Origin: Macrosoma leucophasiata
Taxonomy: Eukaryota > Arthropoda > Insecta > Lepidoptera > Hedylidae
NCBI GenBank assembly: GCA_036365455.1
Contig: JAWQUS010000030.1
Location: forward strand, 2,170,001 to 2,234,000
Direction: 5' to 3'
DNA length: 64,000 nucleotides
How positions within the stretch are numbered: position 1 is the first letter of the stretch; each line of letters starts with the position of its first letter. Both the position numbers and the translations under genes were made by a program. The notes under the pieces are model-generated. The model was not told where the DNA came from. It did no database searches and saw only the letters and a list, made by a program, of their open reading frames with translations. Of the stretch, positions 55,180 through 64,000 are shown piece after piece.

Positions 55180-56135
55180 ATGGCAACGCTATTACGCATA
55201 TTGCCGGTGTCAAGTGAAACGATATTTCGTATTCGTATTTATTTATGCAGCGTAAAAGTTAGTAAAATACAGTCAGTCAATTATTTATTAAGTATGTCAG
55301 TCGAGTGACTTACAGTCAGTTATTCGAGTAAAGCGATGGCTACTTTACCAGAATATTTACAATGGAGTTTTGGAGGCAACCTGAATGGTCGTGTTTTCGC
55401 ACTGTTATCCTATTTCACTATACCCGGGCATTGTCATCATCATCATTTCAGCTAAAAGACGTCCACTGCTGAACAAAGGCCTCTCCCAAAGAATGCCACA
55501 ACGAACGGTCCCGGGCCGCCCTCATCCAGCGATTGCCCGCGACCTTCACCAGGTCGTCGGTCCACCTCGTGGGAGACCTGCCTACGCTTCGTCTTCCGGT
55601 ACGCGGTCGCCACTCCAGAACTCTTCTGCCCCAACGGTCGTCAGTTCTGCTAGCTATGTGCCCTGCCCACTGCCACTTCAATTTCGCTATTCGGTGGGCT
55701 ATGTCGGTTACTTTGGTTCTCATGCGGATTGCCTTATTTCTGATTCGATCTCGCAGAGAAACTCCGAGCATAGCCCTCTCCATTGCTCTCTGAGTGACCA
55801 TGAGCCTTCTTACGAGGCCCATAGTGAGCGACCACGTTTCAGTTCCGTATGCCATCACTAGCAACACACACTGGTCAAAGACCTTCTTCTTCAGACACTG
55901 CGGTAAATTGGACGAGAAGATATAACGCAGCTTCCCGAACGCTTCCCATCCAAGTTGGATTCGGCGATTGACCTCTTTCTCGAAGTTGGACCTACCTAAC
56001 TGGACCGTTTGTCCCAGGTATGCATAATCATCAACAACTTCGAGTGTAGTACCCTCGACCATAACAGGAGCACGGTACATTGTAATAAACCTATATCAAA
56101 CAAAATGCCACCAACTTTATTCAATATAACTTAAA
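55180..56135 (+). repeat. Repeat 'E' split by an RTE LINE
   Basis: Left half to 55435 ('acgctattacgcatattgcc' to 'actatacccgggcattgt'), right half from 56084 ('aataaacctatatcaaac'). Same element as 16340-16685. The LINE duplicated 'cattgt'. Confidence 0.7.
55436..56083 (-). pseudogene. RTE-type LINE, C-terminal part and (ATG)n tail
   Basis: A 210-codon minus-strand frame: VVDDYAYLGQTVQLGRSNFEKEVNRRI (the line is split here only for length), then WEAFGKLRYIF, AYGTETWSLT, KLKWQWAGHIASR, VLEWRPRTG and TRWTDDLVKVAG, to a stop after QQWTSFS. These blocks form the conserved end of RTE reverse transcriptases. The 3' end 'cagtggacgtcttttagctg' is followed by ATGATG repeats, the RTE hallmark. The frame is intact, but the catalytic YADD and endonuclease domains are missing through 5' truncation. 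Confidence 0.85.
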
Positions 56136-56146
56136 AATGTATGTAT

Positions 56147-56400
56147 GTATGTATCTTCACGCCAGGTCCCTAACGGGGTAGGCAGAGAGTGTAGAGCGCC
56201 AGACATCCCGGTTCTGACAAACCTCTCGTGCCTCGTCTACCTTCATCATTCTCTTCATACATGCACGCCGATTCCTAAGACTTTTGACCCCACCATCAGA
56301 CAGAACTCGACCTATTTGGTCATGGTAGGTCAGCCTTGGCCTTCCTGGGCCTCTGAAACCATCCACATTCGCATTGTATATCTGTTTAGTCATTCGCAAA
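56147..56400 (-). pseudogene. LINE-Q C-terminus and 3' end
   Basis: GFRGPGRPRLTYHDQIGRVL, then RRACMKRMMKVDEAREVCQ, WRSTLSAYP and stop. Short GTAT tail at 56139-56152. Truncated at 56400; 56401-56489 is unrecognised sequence next to the LTR. Confidence 0.8.
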
Positions 56401-56489
56401 CAAACTCCGCGCGACACACTCAGACCCGGATCACATCACTCCATGCGAAGGCGCACCTCGGGGCCTCTATACCGCAAGGTTTCCCCTAC

Positions 56490-58314
56490 TGTAACGTTGC
56501 ATTTTTCTATTTCCTTTCACATAGGAAGAATAGCGACACCTAGTGTTATTTCACCCAACTATGTCGAAGGCTACTCAGGTCGATCAGATGAAGAGTAGAC
56601 AGGCACGCCATCTAGTAGTTTGCTGCGGTACTTCGTTGACATAGTCAATAGGTAATGTAATTAATTTAATATAAAAAATAATAAAAATTAATACATACAC
56701 CTACTATAAATATTTAAAGAAATATGATAAAGTTTAAAATAATAAATAATAACACTATTTAGTAAAGTTCATCCTGAACCTTCGAGAACGAAGGACGACT
56801 GGGGAGAGAGTTCTCTTTGGATCAGGACAGAGTAGACCTGAGTCGATCACTCCTTCGTCGAGATTCGGGTCGATCGCGACCCATTGACAAGGTGATCGAG
56901 TCTAAATGACTGATCGTTTGGGTCATTTGGGTCGCGACTCGATTTCGCTCAAACGTATACTGTAGCTCATGATTCTCGTGATTCGAGACCCATCTGATAA
57001 GGATGCAAGACTCGAGACAGCGATCCACACATTATGTCGCTGGCTATTTATCATGTTAATACAATTCAATTCATTATTCAATTATTTAACAATAATTTCA
57101 TTCTGAAACTTTATAAGTAAATAGGATTAATTTATAGGAAAAAAATCGGCATTCAGGAACTGCACCGGTAAAGCTATTGCATAGAATGCAATGCGATTAT
57201 ATAGAATAAAAAACCTTTACAAATTGACATTTGGTAGCGCATAAATTTTACAATTAGATGACATGGTGCAGGGGAGCATGATCGATAAAACTGTAAACAA
57301 ACTGAAGTGTACTCTATCAGTTTTATAATAGAGTTCACGAGAAACAAAGTACCCAATGACCCAAAGGATCCAAATGATCGACTTTTTTTGTACGTCACGA
57401 CCCGATCACTTTTGTTAGGATCGTGATTCAATCAAAGTGATTCTATCGCTCGCGATCGACTCAGCTCTAGGACAGAGCTTGTCAATGGTCATGATACGGT
57501 GCCAAGAGACAGTGCGTTGGTGAAAAACAAAGCCTTAATTTTCTAGGCCATCATGGCCAAAAAGTTTTAAAGTATATTAAATATGTTAAATTGAGGTGAG
57601 TTTCTCGTAATTGGTGTTCATATTTTTCGGATTCGTTAATCGATTGTCAAATGGCGTGATAAAAAACATGGTTGGTTTTTGTTACAGCAAGTTTCCCTAA
57701 AACCGGGAGGAGCTGGGATGCTGGGGCCTTTTATTTCTAGATAACATAATATTTAGCTAAAAGTCCTCGTGAGTAGTTTTTTCACCACTTTCTATAGTTG
57801 GATTTATGTTGAGTTTGTCCTGGACTCAACATGGAGCAAACTGGAAATGTAATATTAATAAGTGTGTATTTCGTTTCAGATGCGGGTTTTATATTATGAA
57901 ACATTTCATTGACACATAATGTCTTGGTAGTTTACTTTTGCTTTTGGTAAACTTACAAATTTCTGAAGACCTGCTGGGCTTATGGAGCTTAAATGATGAC
58001 GATGCACAGTAGGACCTGATACCCGGAAGATTGAGGAGACCTTACACCCCACTCACCGTAAGCGGTTTGATCAGGTACGAGGTCATCGTGTAGCCCCTTT
58101 AGGCATTGCCATCATAAAACAGCTTAAGTTTTTTAAGTGATCAGGTTAATAAAGTTATTTAATATTAATTAGTAAAGGAGCAGTAATCTTCACCACTCGA
58201 ACCCCAAATTCAGAAACACGACCCTGTATCATGGGGTTTGGTACCATATCATAAAAATATTGTTACAAGTATGATAATAAGAATAATTAAAAGCAAAGGT
58301 TTCATACAATAACA
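56490..58314 (+). mobile_element. 5' LTR of a gypsy-like element, with a MITE inside
   Basis: Starts TGTAACGTTGC and ends about CAATAACA, matching 62275-63550. Without the 637 bp MITE and its 8 bp duplication it is about 1180 bp. It lacks two stretches present in the 3' LTR (after 'cctgaa' near 56777 and in 'gttttatatta' near 57895). Promoter elements were not identified. Confidence 0.85.
56833..57469. mobile_element. hAT-type MITE 'M', copy 3, in the LTR
   Basis: Ends 'tagacctgagtcgatcac' and the complement of 'gcgatcgactcagctcta'. Perfect 8 bp duplication 'ggacagag' (56825-56832, 57470-57477). It carries about 130 bp not present in copy 1. Confidence 0.95.
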
Positions 58315-59029
58315 AATAATTATAAGGAAAGGCTTTCAGTGGCGCCCTTCCTTGGTGAGAATATTGCTCCTTCTAGTGTACCAAGTTACATTTAACGATT
58401 TTAGGGAAATTGTGCTCAATTGTGTAATTATGTTTATGTGTTTTGTGTTTTTTACTATGTATATGCCTCCTACCAAGATTTTATTGTAACAGTGTATGTG
58501 ATATGTAACAAACAATACTATTGTTACAATTATGCTTTTGTGCTATACATATAGGATATAACTTTTTAAAAATTAAACTGTTTTAATTTTGTACGGATAC
58601 AAGAAATTTGTATTACGGTTTTGCTTTTGTGCTATACATGTAGCATATAACATTTTATAAATTAAACTAAGTTTTAATTTTGGTGCGGATACAAGAAATT
58701 TGTATTTCAATTTTGGTTTTGTGCTTATATCGGCATATACACATCTATTGGTCAGTTAAGGTACTGGTTTTATTTGCTTTTGTGCTATACATAAATAGCA
58801 TAACATTTTATTTGAATATGTTTTGATTTTGTGCGGAAACTTGCATTTAATTTTTTGATAGTATAAACAGTTTTTTTTTATTTTGTGGTACCTTTACACT
58901 ATAATTTTATATGTATTAAACATTATTTACAGAGAAAAGTGTAATATTGGTTAGCTTGTGTTTTTTATAAACAGGTACCTTTTTGTTTTATTGGTTATTT
59001 ACTGTAAGTGGACATTACTGCTTAGTAAG
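58315..59029 (+). other. LTR element leader with primer-site core and tandem repeats
   Basis: A TGGCGCCC core at 58340-58347 resembles a tRNA primer-binding site, but only the core fits and it is 25 nt inside the LTR border. 58536-58850 has three ~110 bp repeats ('gcttttgtgctatacat', 'ggatacaagaaatttgtat'). Confidence 0.5.
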
Positions 59030-59923
59030 ATGAATACCAAAACTGTTTATTACCATTCATTATTGCGTGACGAGCTGATTTATGAGGTAACACTTAGAGC
59101 AGAGGTACCTGGGGACACCGTTGCAAAACTTAAAAAACAGATTAAGTCACTATTGATGGACTTCACACCCGATGAGATATTTGATATGGAACAACAACTA
59201 GGCACTGAGTTGCAAATTATTGGTGAGAAGCTGGAGGAACTGCAAGCTATCTTGGATAGTTACAGGAAAACTTGTGAGCGTTACCAACTTGCTCGTGCAA
59301 AGGCATTATACTGTCACCTGTTGTTTAGGTTAGACAGAGCTGTCTGTAAGCAGTCTGTTGATCTGGAGTTTAGGCATCTATTGAAATGTAAGTTAGATGT
59401 GTGTTTTACAACATTAGATAGCTTTCTCACTAGGACACAGGACGGAGAACTCTCAGATTCTGGTGTTAATGTTAGGGAATCATCGGTCTGTGTTGGTTGT
59501 GTTTCCAAAGTAGATAAATGGGACATTAGGTATGATGGAAAAAATAGTCCTCATTCATTTTTAGAATTGGTCAGGGAGCGTGCGATGGCATATGGTGTAA
59601 CTGATGCATCACTATTGAAGTTTGCTTTTGTTTTTTTTACCGACCAAGCTCTTTTATGGTATAATGGTGTGAAAGATCTGGTGTCTTCATGGAGTGAGCT
59701 CAGTAATTTATTGTTAGAAGAATTTACCCCGGTCGATTATGACTATAGGTTAATGGGGGAAATTCGTGCTCGTACGCAGGGTCAGGATGAACCTGTCCAC
59801 ATTTATTTTGCCATAATGAATTGTATGTTCTCAAGGTTGAAAAAATCATTGTCCGAGCAGAATAAATTGGAAATTTTGCTACATAATATTAGGCCACATT
59901 GTTGTCACAACAGCTTGCACTAA
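59030..59923 (+). pseudogene. gag: Gag (capsid part) of the LTR element
   Basis: The open frame begins at 58958, but the Met at 59030 (after 'agtaag') is the likelier start because the upstream residues are hydrophobic leader-like. From that Met, residues 30-85 look helical or coiled (KLKKQIKSLL, KLEELQAIL). The capsid-like domain spans about 164-290: WDIRYDGK, FLELVRERAMAYG, LLWYNGVKD, SWSELSNLLLEEFTP and the EIRARTQGQDEPV block. This is the Ty3/gypsy Gag fold also seen in Arc. The frame fails at RPHCCHN and continues in another frame from about 59899, a one-base shift, so Gag is cut before its nucleocapsid. Gag would package the element's RNA. Confidence 0.75.
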
Positions 59924-61014
59924 TTGACATTGATTCAGTTCAGGACTTAAAGCTAAAATGTAGAAAATTAGAGTCCACCTTGGAACAGTCTAAATTTTTT
60001 GTGGAACCACCGAAACAATCTGACCTCCATCCAGAATATGTTTATAAAGGCAAACCATCTAAGCCTGGGGTTACAGCTGTAGTACAGTGCCCCTCAACAA
60101 AACAAAATTTTCAAAGGGACAACAAACCAGTAAATAAAGTTAAGTTTTGTTGTCGCTGTAAGGTGAATTCACACAATACTACATTTTGTAAGGACAAGCG
60201 CTTGTTATGTTTTAGGTGTGGTGAATTAGGTTATACTATACGTTACTGTCCTAAATGTAAAAGTAGTTCAAATTCTAAAAATCTCTCTTGTTCATTGAAA
60301 GTGGAAGCTGTTGATACTCCAGTTCTGTCTAACTGTGATAATAATTGGTATCATAAGATATTTAGTGGTTGTACAACTCATCCTAAAAACTACCCAAAAT
60401 ATAAAGTAGATAATGGTAAATTGTACCGGTACTGTAAAGGGAAGTTCACACTGTCACAGGAGTTTGACTGGAAAGAAGTGGTACCCAAGTCAGATCACAA
60501 TCAGGTTATTTCTGCCATTCATGAATCCCTTACCTCAACTCACCTGGGAAAATTTAAAACACACCGAAAGGTGAGTTTGAGATATTTTTGGCCCGGGATG
60601 TATCATGATATAAAAAATTTCATTAACAATTGTGCTACCTGTTCTGATAATAAACATAAAACTTCTTTAACACCGAAGAAAATGGGCCAACCTAAAAGTA
60701 ATGTTCCTCGTGTACATGATGAGCCGAGATATACACCACAAATTAACATGGTAGATAAAAATAATAAAATAGCCATGACTGCTGTATCTTCTTATGTCAA
60801 GGATGAACATAGAACTTGGGAACAACAATTATTTGAAAATCAATATGCTTTTAATGGTTTAGAAAATAAATATACAGGTTTCACGTCAATTTTTTTGGTC
60901 CAAGGTCGAGAACCTGTTAAATATGGCTTATTATGCCCAGGGGTCTCGAGCCGTAGGACATGTAATACATGTGTTCTTGGTAATATTTCTTACCAAGAAC
61001 GATGCCAAGGCTGA
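59899..61014 (+). CDS. Nucleocapsid fused to integrase remnants
   Basis: A 371-codon frame continuing Gag after a one-base shift. The first zinc knuckle is intact (C84, C87, H92, C97: CX2CX4HX4C). The second keeps three ligands (C104, C107, C117) but has Tyr at position 112 instead of His. Without any protease, reverse transcriptase or RNase H it passes to the integrase zinc domain (H208, H215, C245, C248, with RYFWPGM). The DDE core is skipped, and it resumes with an integrase distal segment (RTWEQQLFENQYAFN, GFTSIFLVQGREP). Two large deletions thus left a single open frame. It may act as a packaging-competent, non-autonomous element or be a chance relic. Confidence 0.7.
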   Translation: MLSQQLALIDIDSVQDLKLKCRKLESTLEQSKFFVEPPKQSDLHPEYVYKGKPSKPGVTAVVQCPSTKQNFQRDNKPVNKVKFCCRCKVNSHNTTFCKDKRLLCFRCGELGYTIRYCPKCKSSSNSKNLSCSLKVEAVDTPVLSNCDNNWYHKIFSGCTTHPKNYPKYKVDNGKLYRYCKGKFTLSQEFDWKEVVPKSDHNQVISAIHESLTSTHLGKFKTHRKVSLRYFWPGMYHDIKNFINNCATCSDNKHKTSLTPKKMGQPKSNVPRVHDEPRYTPQINMVDKNNKIAMTAVSSYVKDEHRTWEQQLFENQYAFNGLENKYTGFTSIFLVQGREPVKYGLLCPGVSSRRTCNTCVLGNISYQERCQG

Positions 61015-62274
61015 CCTTTGGAACAACTTAGCTTTTGGTTTAGGTTAAGTTTGTTTTAAGTAATTAGGTAGGAGGCCCATTTTAAATAAATGAAGTATTT
61101 TACACACACTTAAGTTAGTGTAAATACATATAATATAGGCTTTGTTATATTTTTTGTTTAGGTCACCCATTGTGTGCCTTTTTCTCTCTATATTTTGCTA
61201 ACGCGATAATGTTGTATTAACTAGCGTTATAAATTGGTACTACTTTTTAGTAAAACAATGTTTTCATAGGTATTTGTGTATATTGCTTGCTACACATACC
61301 ATATTGTTATTATTGACTACTGTTATAGCTCTAGAGCTGGCAGTTAGTCAATTTATTTAGAGAAGCGACTTGACAACTTCTGAAGTCAGTCCTTTGAATT
61401 TAAAAGAGTAGAGTTCTAAATGAACTTTTACTTTATATTTAGGTTTTGAGTCCCACTGTATATCAGGAGGGATGTCCTTTAAAGTGTAGGTGACATTTGG
61501 CTCAAATATACTTATGCCAATGTTTACAAGTGTGACAGGTGAAGGATGAATGGAGAGGATTGCTATTGCTCGGACAGGCAGGTAAAATTTTGAAAGTAGA
61601 ACAATAGTCCTGGCAGATTGGTAAACTTAGGAGGCAGATCACTTATGGAAAGAAAAAAAAAAATAGGTTTAGAGTAGGTTGGTTAGTTTTTTAGCACACT
61701 GGCTAGTTATAAATGTTTGTAACTGAGCCCACTCCTTATGAAACACTGTTGTTAAATTTGTTATTGCTGTTAAGGATGAGAACTTCTATTTTGCATGGTG
61801 GTTGCTTTTAGCCTTTTGGTAGGTTCACTGGTATTTGTTCATATCCTATAATAGATAAATTATTGTAGTTATTTGAAATGAGAACCTTTTGCACCAGTGG
61901 TTGTTTTTAGCCTTTTAGTAGGTTCACTAGTGTTTGTTTAGCCTTTTAGTAGGTTCACTAGTGTTTGTTTGTTTGACCTTTAGTAGGTTCACTAATGTTT
62001 TTTTAACCTTTTACAGGTTCACTAGTTTTTTTTAACCTTTTTACAGGTTCACTAGTGTTTGTTTTACCTTTACAGGTACATTAGTGTTTGTTTTAACCTT
62101 TATTAGGTTCACTGGTTTTGTTCATAACCTTTAATAGGTCGTGTTGTTGTTTGGTTTTGTTTTTTTTATGTCCTTGCCTTTTCAGGACCAAGGCAGAGGG
62201 CAGTAAATTTAAGTAGCGCTGAGGGCAGCGCAGTTTCTCACTTTGTTCGAAACTTTTCGTAAGGAGGGGGGTAT
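61015..62274 (+). other. LTR element 3' non-coding region, minisatellite and polypurine tract
   Basis: 61812-62150 contains about nine ~30 bp units built on 'ccttttagtaggttcactag'. A purine run (62261-62271, 'aaggagggggg') directly precedes the 3' LTR, as a polypurine tract should. No env-like frame is seen. Confidence 0.7.
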
Positions 62275-63550
62275 TGTAACGTTGCATTTTTCTATTTCCT
62301 TTCACATAGGAAGAATAGCGACACCTAGTGTTATTTCACCCAACTATGTCGAAGGCTACTCAGGTCGATCAGATGAAGAGTAGACAGGCACGCCATCTAG
62401 TAGTTTGCTGCGGTACTTCGTTGACATAGTCAATAGGTAATGTAATTAATTTAATATAAAAAATAATAAAAAATAATACATACACCTACTATAAATATTT
62501 AAAGAAATATGATAAAGTTTAAAATAATAAATAATAACACTATTTAGTAAAGTTCATCCTGAAGATTATGGTGGTATAGAATCGGGTGTTTATGGTCGTG
62601 CAAAGGAACCTTCGAGAACGAAGGACGACTGGGGAGAGAGTTCTCTTTGGATCAGGACAGAGCTTGTCAATGGTCATGATACGGTGCCAAGAGACAGTGC
62701 GTTGGTGAAAAACAAAGCCTTAATTTTCTAGGCCATCATGGCCAAAAAGTTTTAAAGTATATTAAATATGTTAAATTGAGGTGAGTTTCTCGTAATTGGT
62801 GTTCATATTTTTCGGATTCGATAATCGATTGTCAAATGGCGTGATAAAAAACATGGTTGGTTTTTGTTACAGCAAGTTTCCCTAAAACCGGGAGGAGCTG
62901 GGATGCTGGGGCCTTTTATTTCTAGATAACATAATATTTAGCTAAAAGTCCTCGTGAGTAGTTTTTTCACCACTTTCTATAATTGGATTTATGTTGAGTT
63001 TGTCCTGGACTCAACATGGAGCAAACTGGAAATGTAATATTAATAAGTGTCTGTATTTCGTTTCAGATGCGTGTTTTATATTATTTTATTTTGTATGTTT
63101 TTGTTTCATTTCTCTATTTTTTATTGGTGCTATGAAACATTTCATTGACACATAATGTCTTGGTAGTTTACTTTTGCTTTTGGTAAACTTACAAATTTCT
63201 GAAGACCTGCTGGGCTTATGGAGCTTGAATGATGACGATGCACAGTAGGACCTGATACCCGGAAGATTGAGGAGACCTTACACCCCACTCACCGTAAGCG
63301 GTTTGATCAGGTACGAGGTCATCGTGTAGCCCCTTTAGGCATTGCCATCATAAAACAGCTTAAGTTTTTTAAGTGATCAGGTTAATAAAGTTATTTAATA
63401 TTAATTAGTAAAGGAGCAGTAATCTTCACCACTCGAACCCCAAATTCAGAAACACGACCCTGTATCATGGGGTTTGGTACCATATCATAAAAATATTGTT
63501 ACAAGTATGATAATAAGAATAATTAAAAGCAAAGGTTTAATTCAATAACA
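62275..63550 (+). mobile_element. 3' LTR of the gypsy-like element
   Basis: 1276 bp, starting TGTAACGTTGC and ending about CAATAACA. It carries the uninterrupted 'caggacagagcttgtcaatg' (about 62655), the empty site of the MITE in the 5' LTR. No flanking duplication matches the left border, so one end may have been rearranged. Confidence 0.85.
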
Positions 63551-63588
63551 ATAAATGTCAGTGTGCCAAACTCTGTAGTTTTATTTAT

Positions 63589-64000
63589 TCAAAAAGTCAA
63601 CGGGGTTTCAGTAATATATAAATATTCTGCTAGCCAGGTAACCCTCCAGGCTTTCACTACTCTATCTAGAACAAACAAGAGGGCTAATAATTCTGTTCGG
63701 AAGTGTGTACACCACGATGAAAAATCTATTATGATGTTGATATAATCATATTCCTCTCCGGGGCAACTCATCCTATTGAGCGTCTTTGTAAGTTCTTCTT
63801 CTGTTAACGTCATTGATTGGTGCTTTATATATCTGAAGATTATCTCAGCCAAGTTCTTCTCTGTCACGACCTGGTAGGCTCGCATCTCCGGTGTCATTTT
63901 CCCATAGCACCTTGCGTCTTGAGCTTTGAACTCTCGTTCTTTAGGGACAGCCACCATCACTCGCCAGGACGCGGGGATTATGCCTCTATCTATCAGACCC
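63589..64000 (-). pseudogene. Endogenous viral element: RNA polymerase (L) fragment of a negative-strand RNA virus
   Basis: The minus-strand frame enters at the window edge and stays open for about 137 codons to a stop at 63589. It has the block VPKEREF, a conserved basic segment before the polymerase palm, EMRAYQVVTEKN, and a motif-A-like IDFSSWC with the D-x3-W spacing of Mononegavirales-type polymerases. The W-C pair and layout suggest a chuvirus-like (Jingchuvirales) source, but this is my inference. The L protein copies viral RNA; here only the part from before motif A to just after it remains. The 3' end is cut close to the LTR element and the GDN motif is absent. The 5' continuation lies outside the window. 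An exogenous contaminant is unlikely because it abuts host repeats. Confidence 0.75.

Noticed and set aside
55385..55861. 158-codon plus-strand frame
   Set aside because: It is the antisense shadow of the RTE reverse transcriptase end on the minus strand.
56401..56489. Continuation of the viral polymerase on the left of the LTR element
   Set aside because: Minus-strand translation contains a stop and shows no polymerase motif I can recognise, so it was not called.

Overview
This 64 kb window is AT-rich eukaryotic DNA, most likely from a moth or butterfly. It contains no bacterial operons, and only two exons of a host gene are recognisable. The Lepidoptera inference rests on repeat types: RTE LINE tails ending in ATG/ATC triplets, repeats opening with an 'agggttccgt' motif, 'gcccgcgacttcgt' retroposon pieces, several SINE families and mariner. 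No species can be named from the sequence.

Host gene. Two minus-strand exons (16896-17210 and 5620-5829) encode the S2-S5 region and the pore/S6 region of a Shaw-type (Kv3) voltage-gated potassium channel. They join in phase 0 across an 11 kb intron full of transposons. The amino-terminal T1 exon and the carboxy-terminal tail were not found, so the window lies inside one gene or runs past its 5' end.

Repeats. About 25 copies of a ~285 bp poly-A SINE (called SINE-A here) dominate. There are also two tRNA-headed SINEs (SINE-B, SINE-C), a shorter tRNA-like repeat (SINE-D) and LINE 3' ends of at least six kinds. A 5'-truncated LINE (30953-32898) carries a reverse transcriptase with two frameshifts. 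A mariner (34533-35766) keeps its D,D34D triad but is broken at the N-terminus. Several hAT-type MITEs have clear 8 bp target duplications, there is one solo LTR (20552-21187), and a DNA transposon (41854-44330) has ~460 bp inverted repeats. Many copies are nested, which orders the insertions.

Right end. Positions 56490-63550 hold a Ty3/gypsy-like LTR element with 1.2-1.3 kb LTRs. Its interior has gag and zinc knuckles joined directly to the zinc-binding and distal parts of integrase; protease, reverse transcriptase, RNase H and the integrase catalytic core are missing. The 5' LTR carries a MITE and the 3' LTR keeps the empty site. Immediately beyond it, running off the window on the minus strand, is an endogenous viral element: part of the RNA polymerase (L protein) of a negative-strand RNA virus, open to the edge.

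No CRISPR, rRNA or convincing functional tRNA was seen. Coordinates of repeats were read by eye and may be off by several bases.
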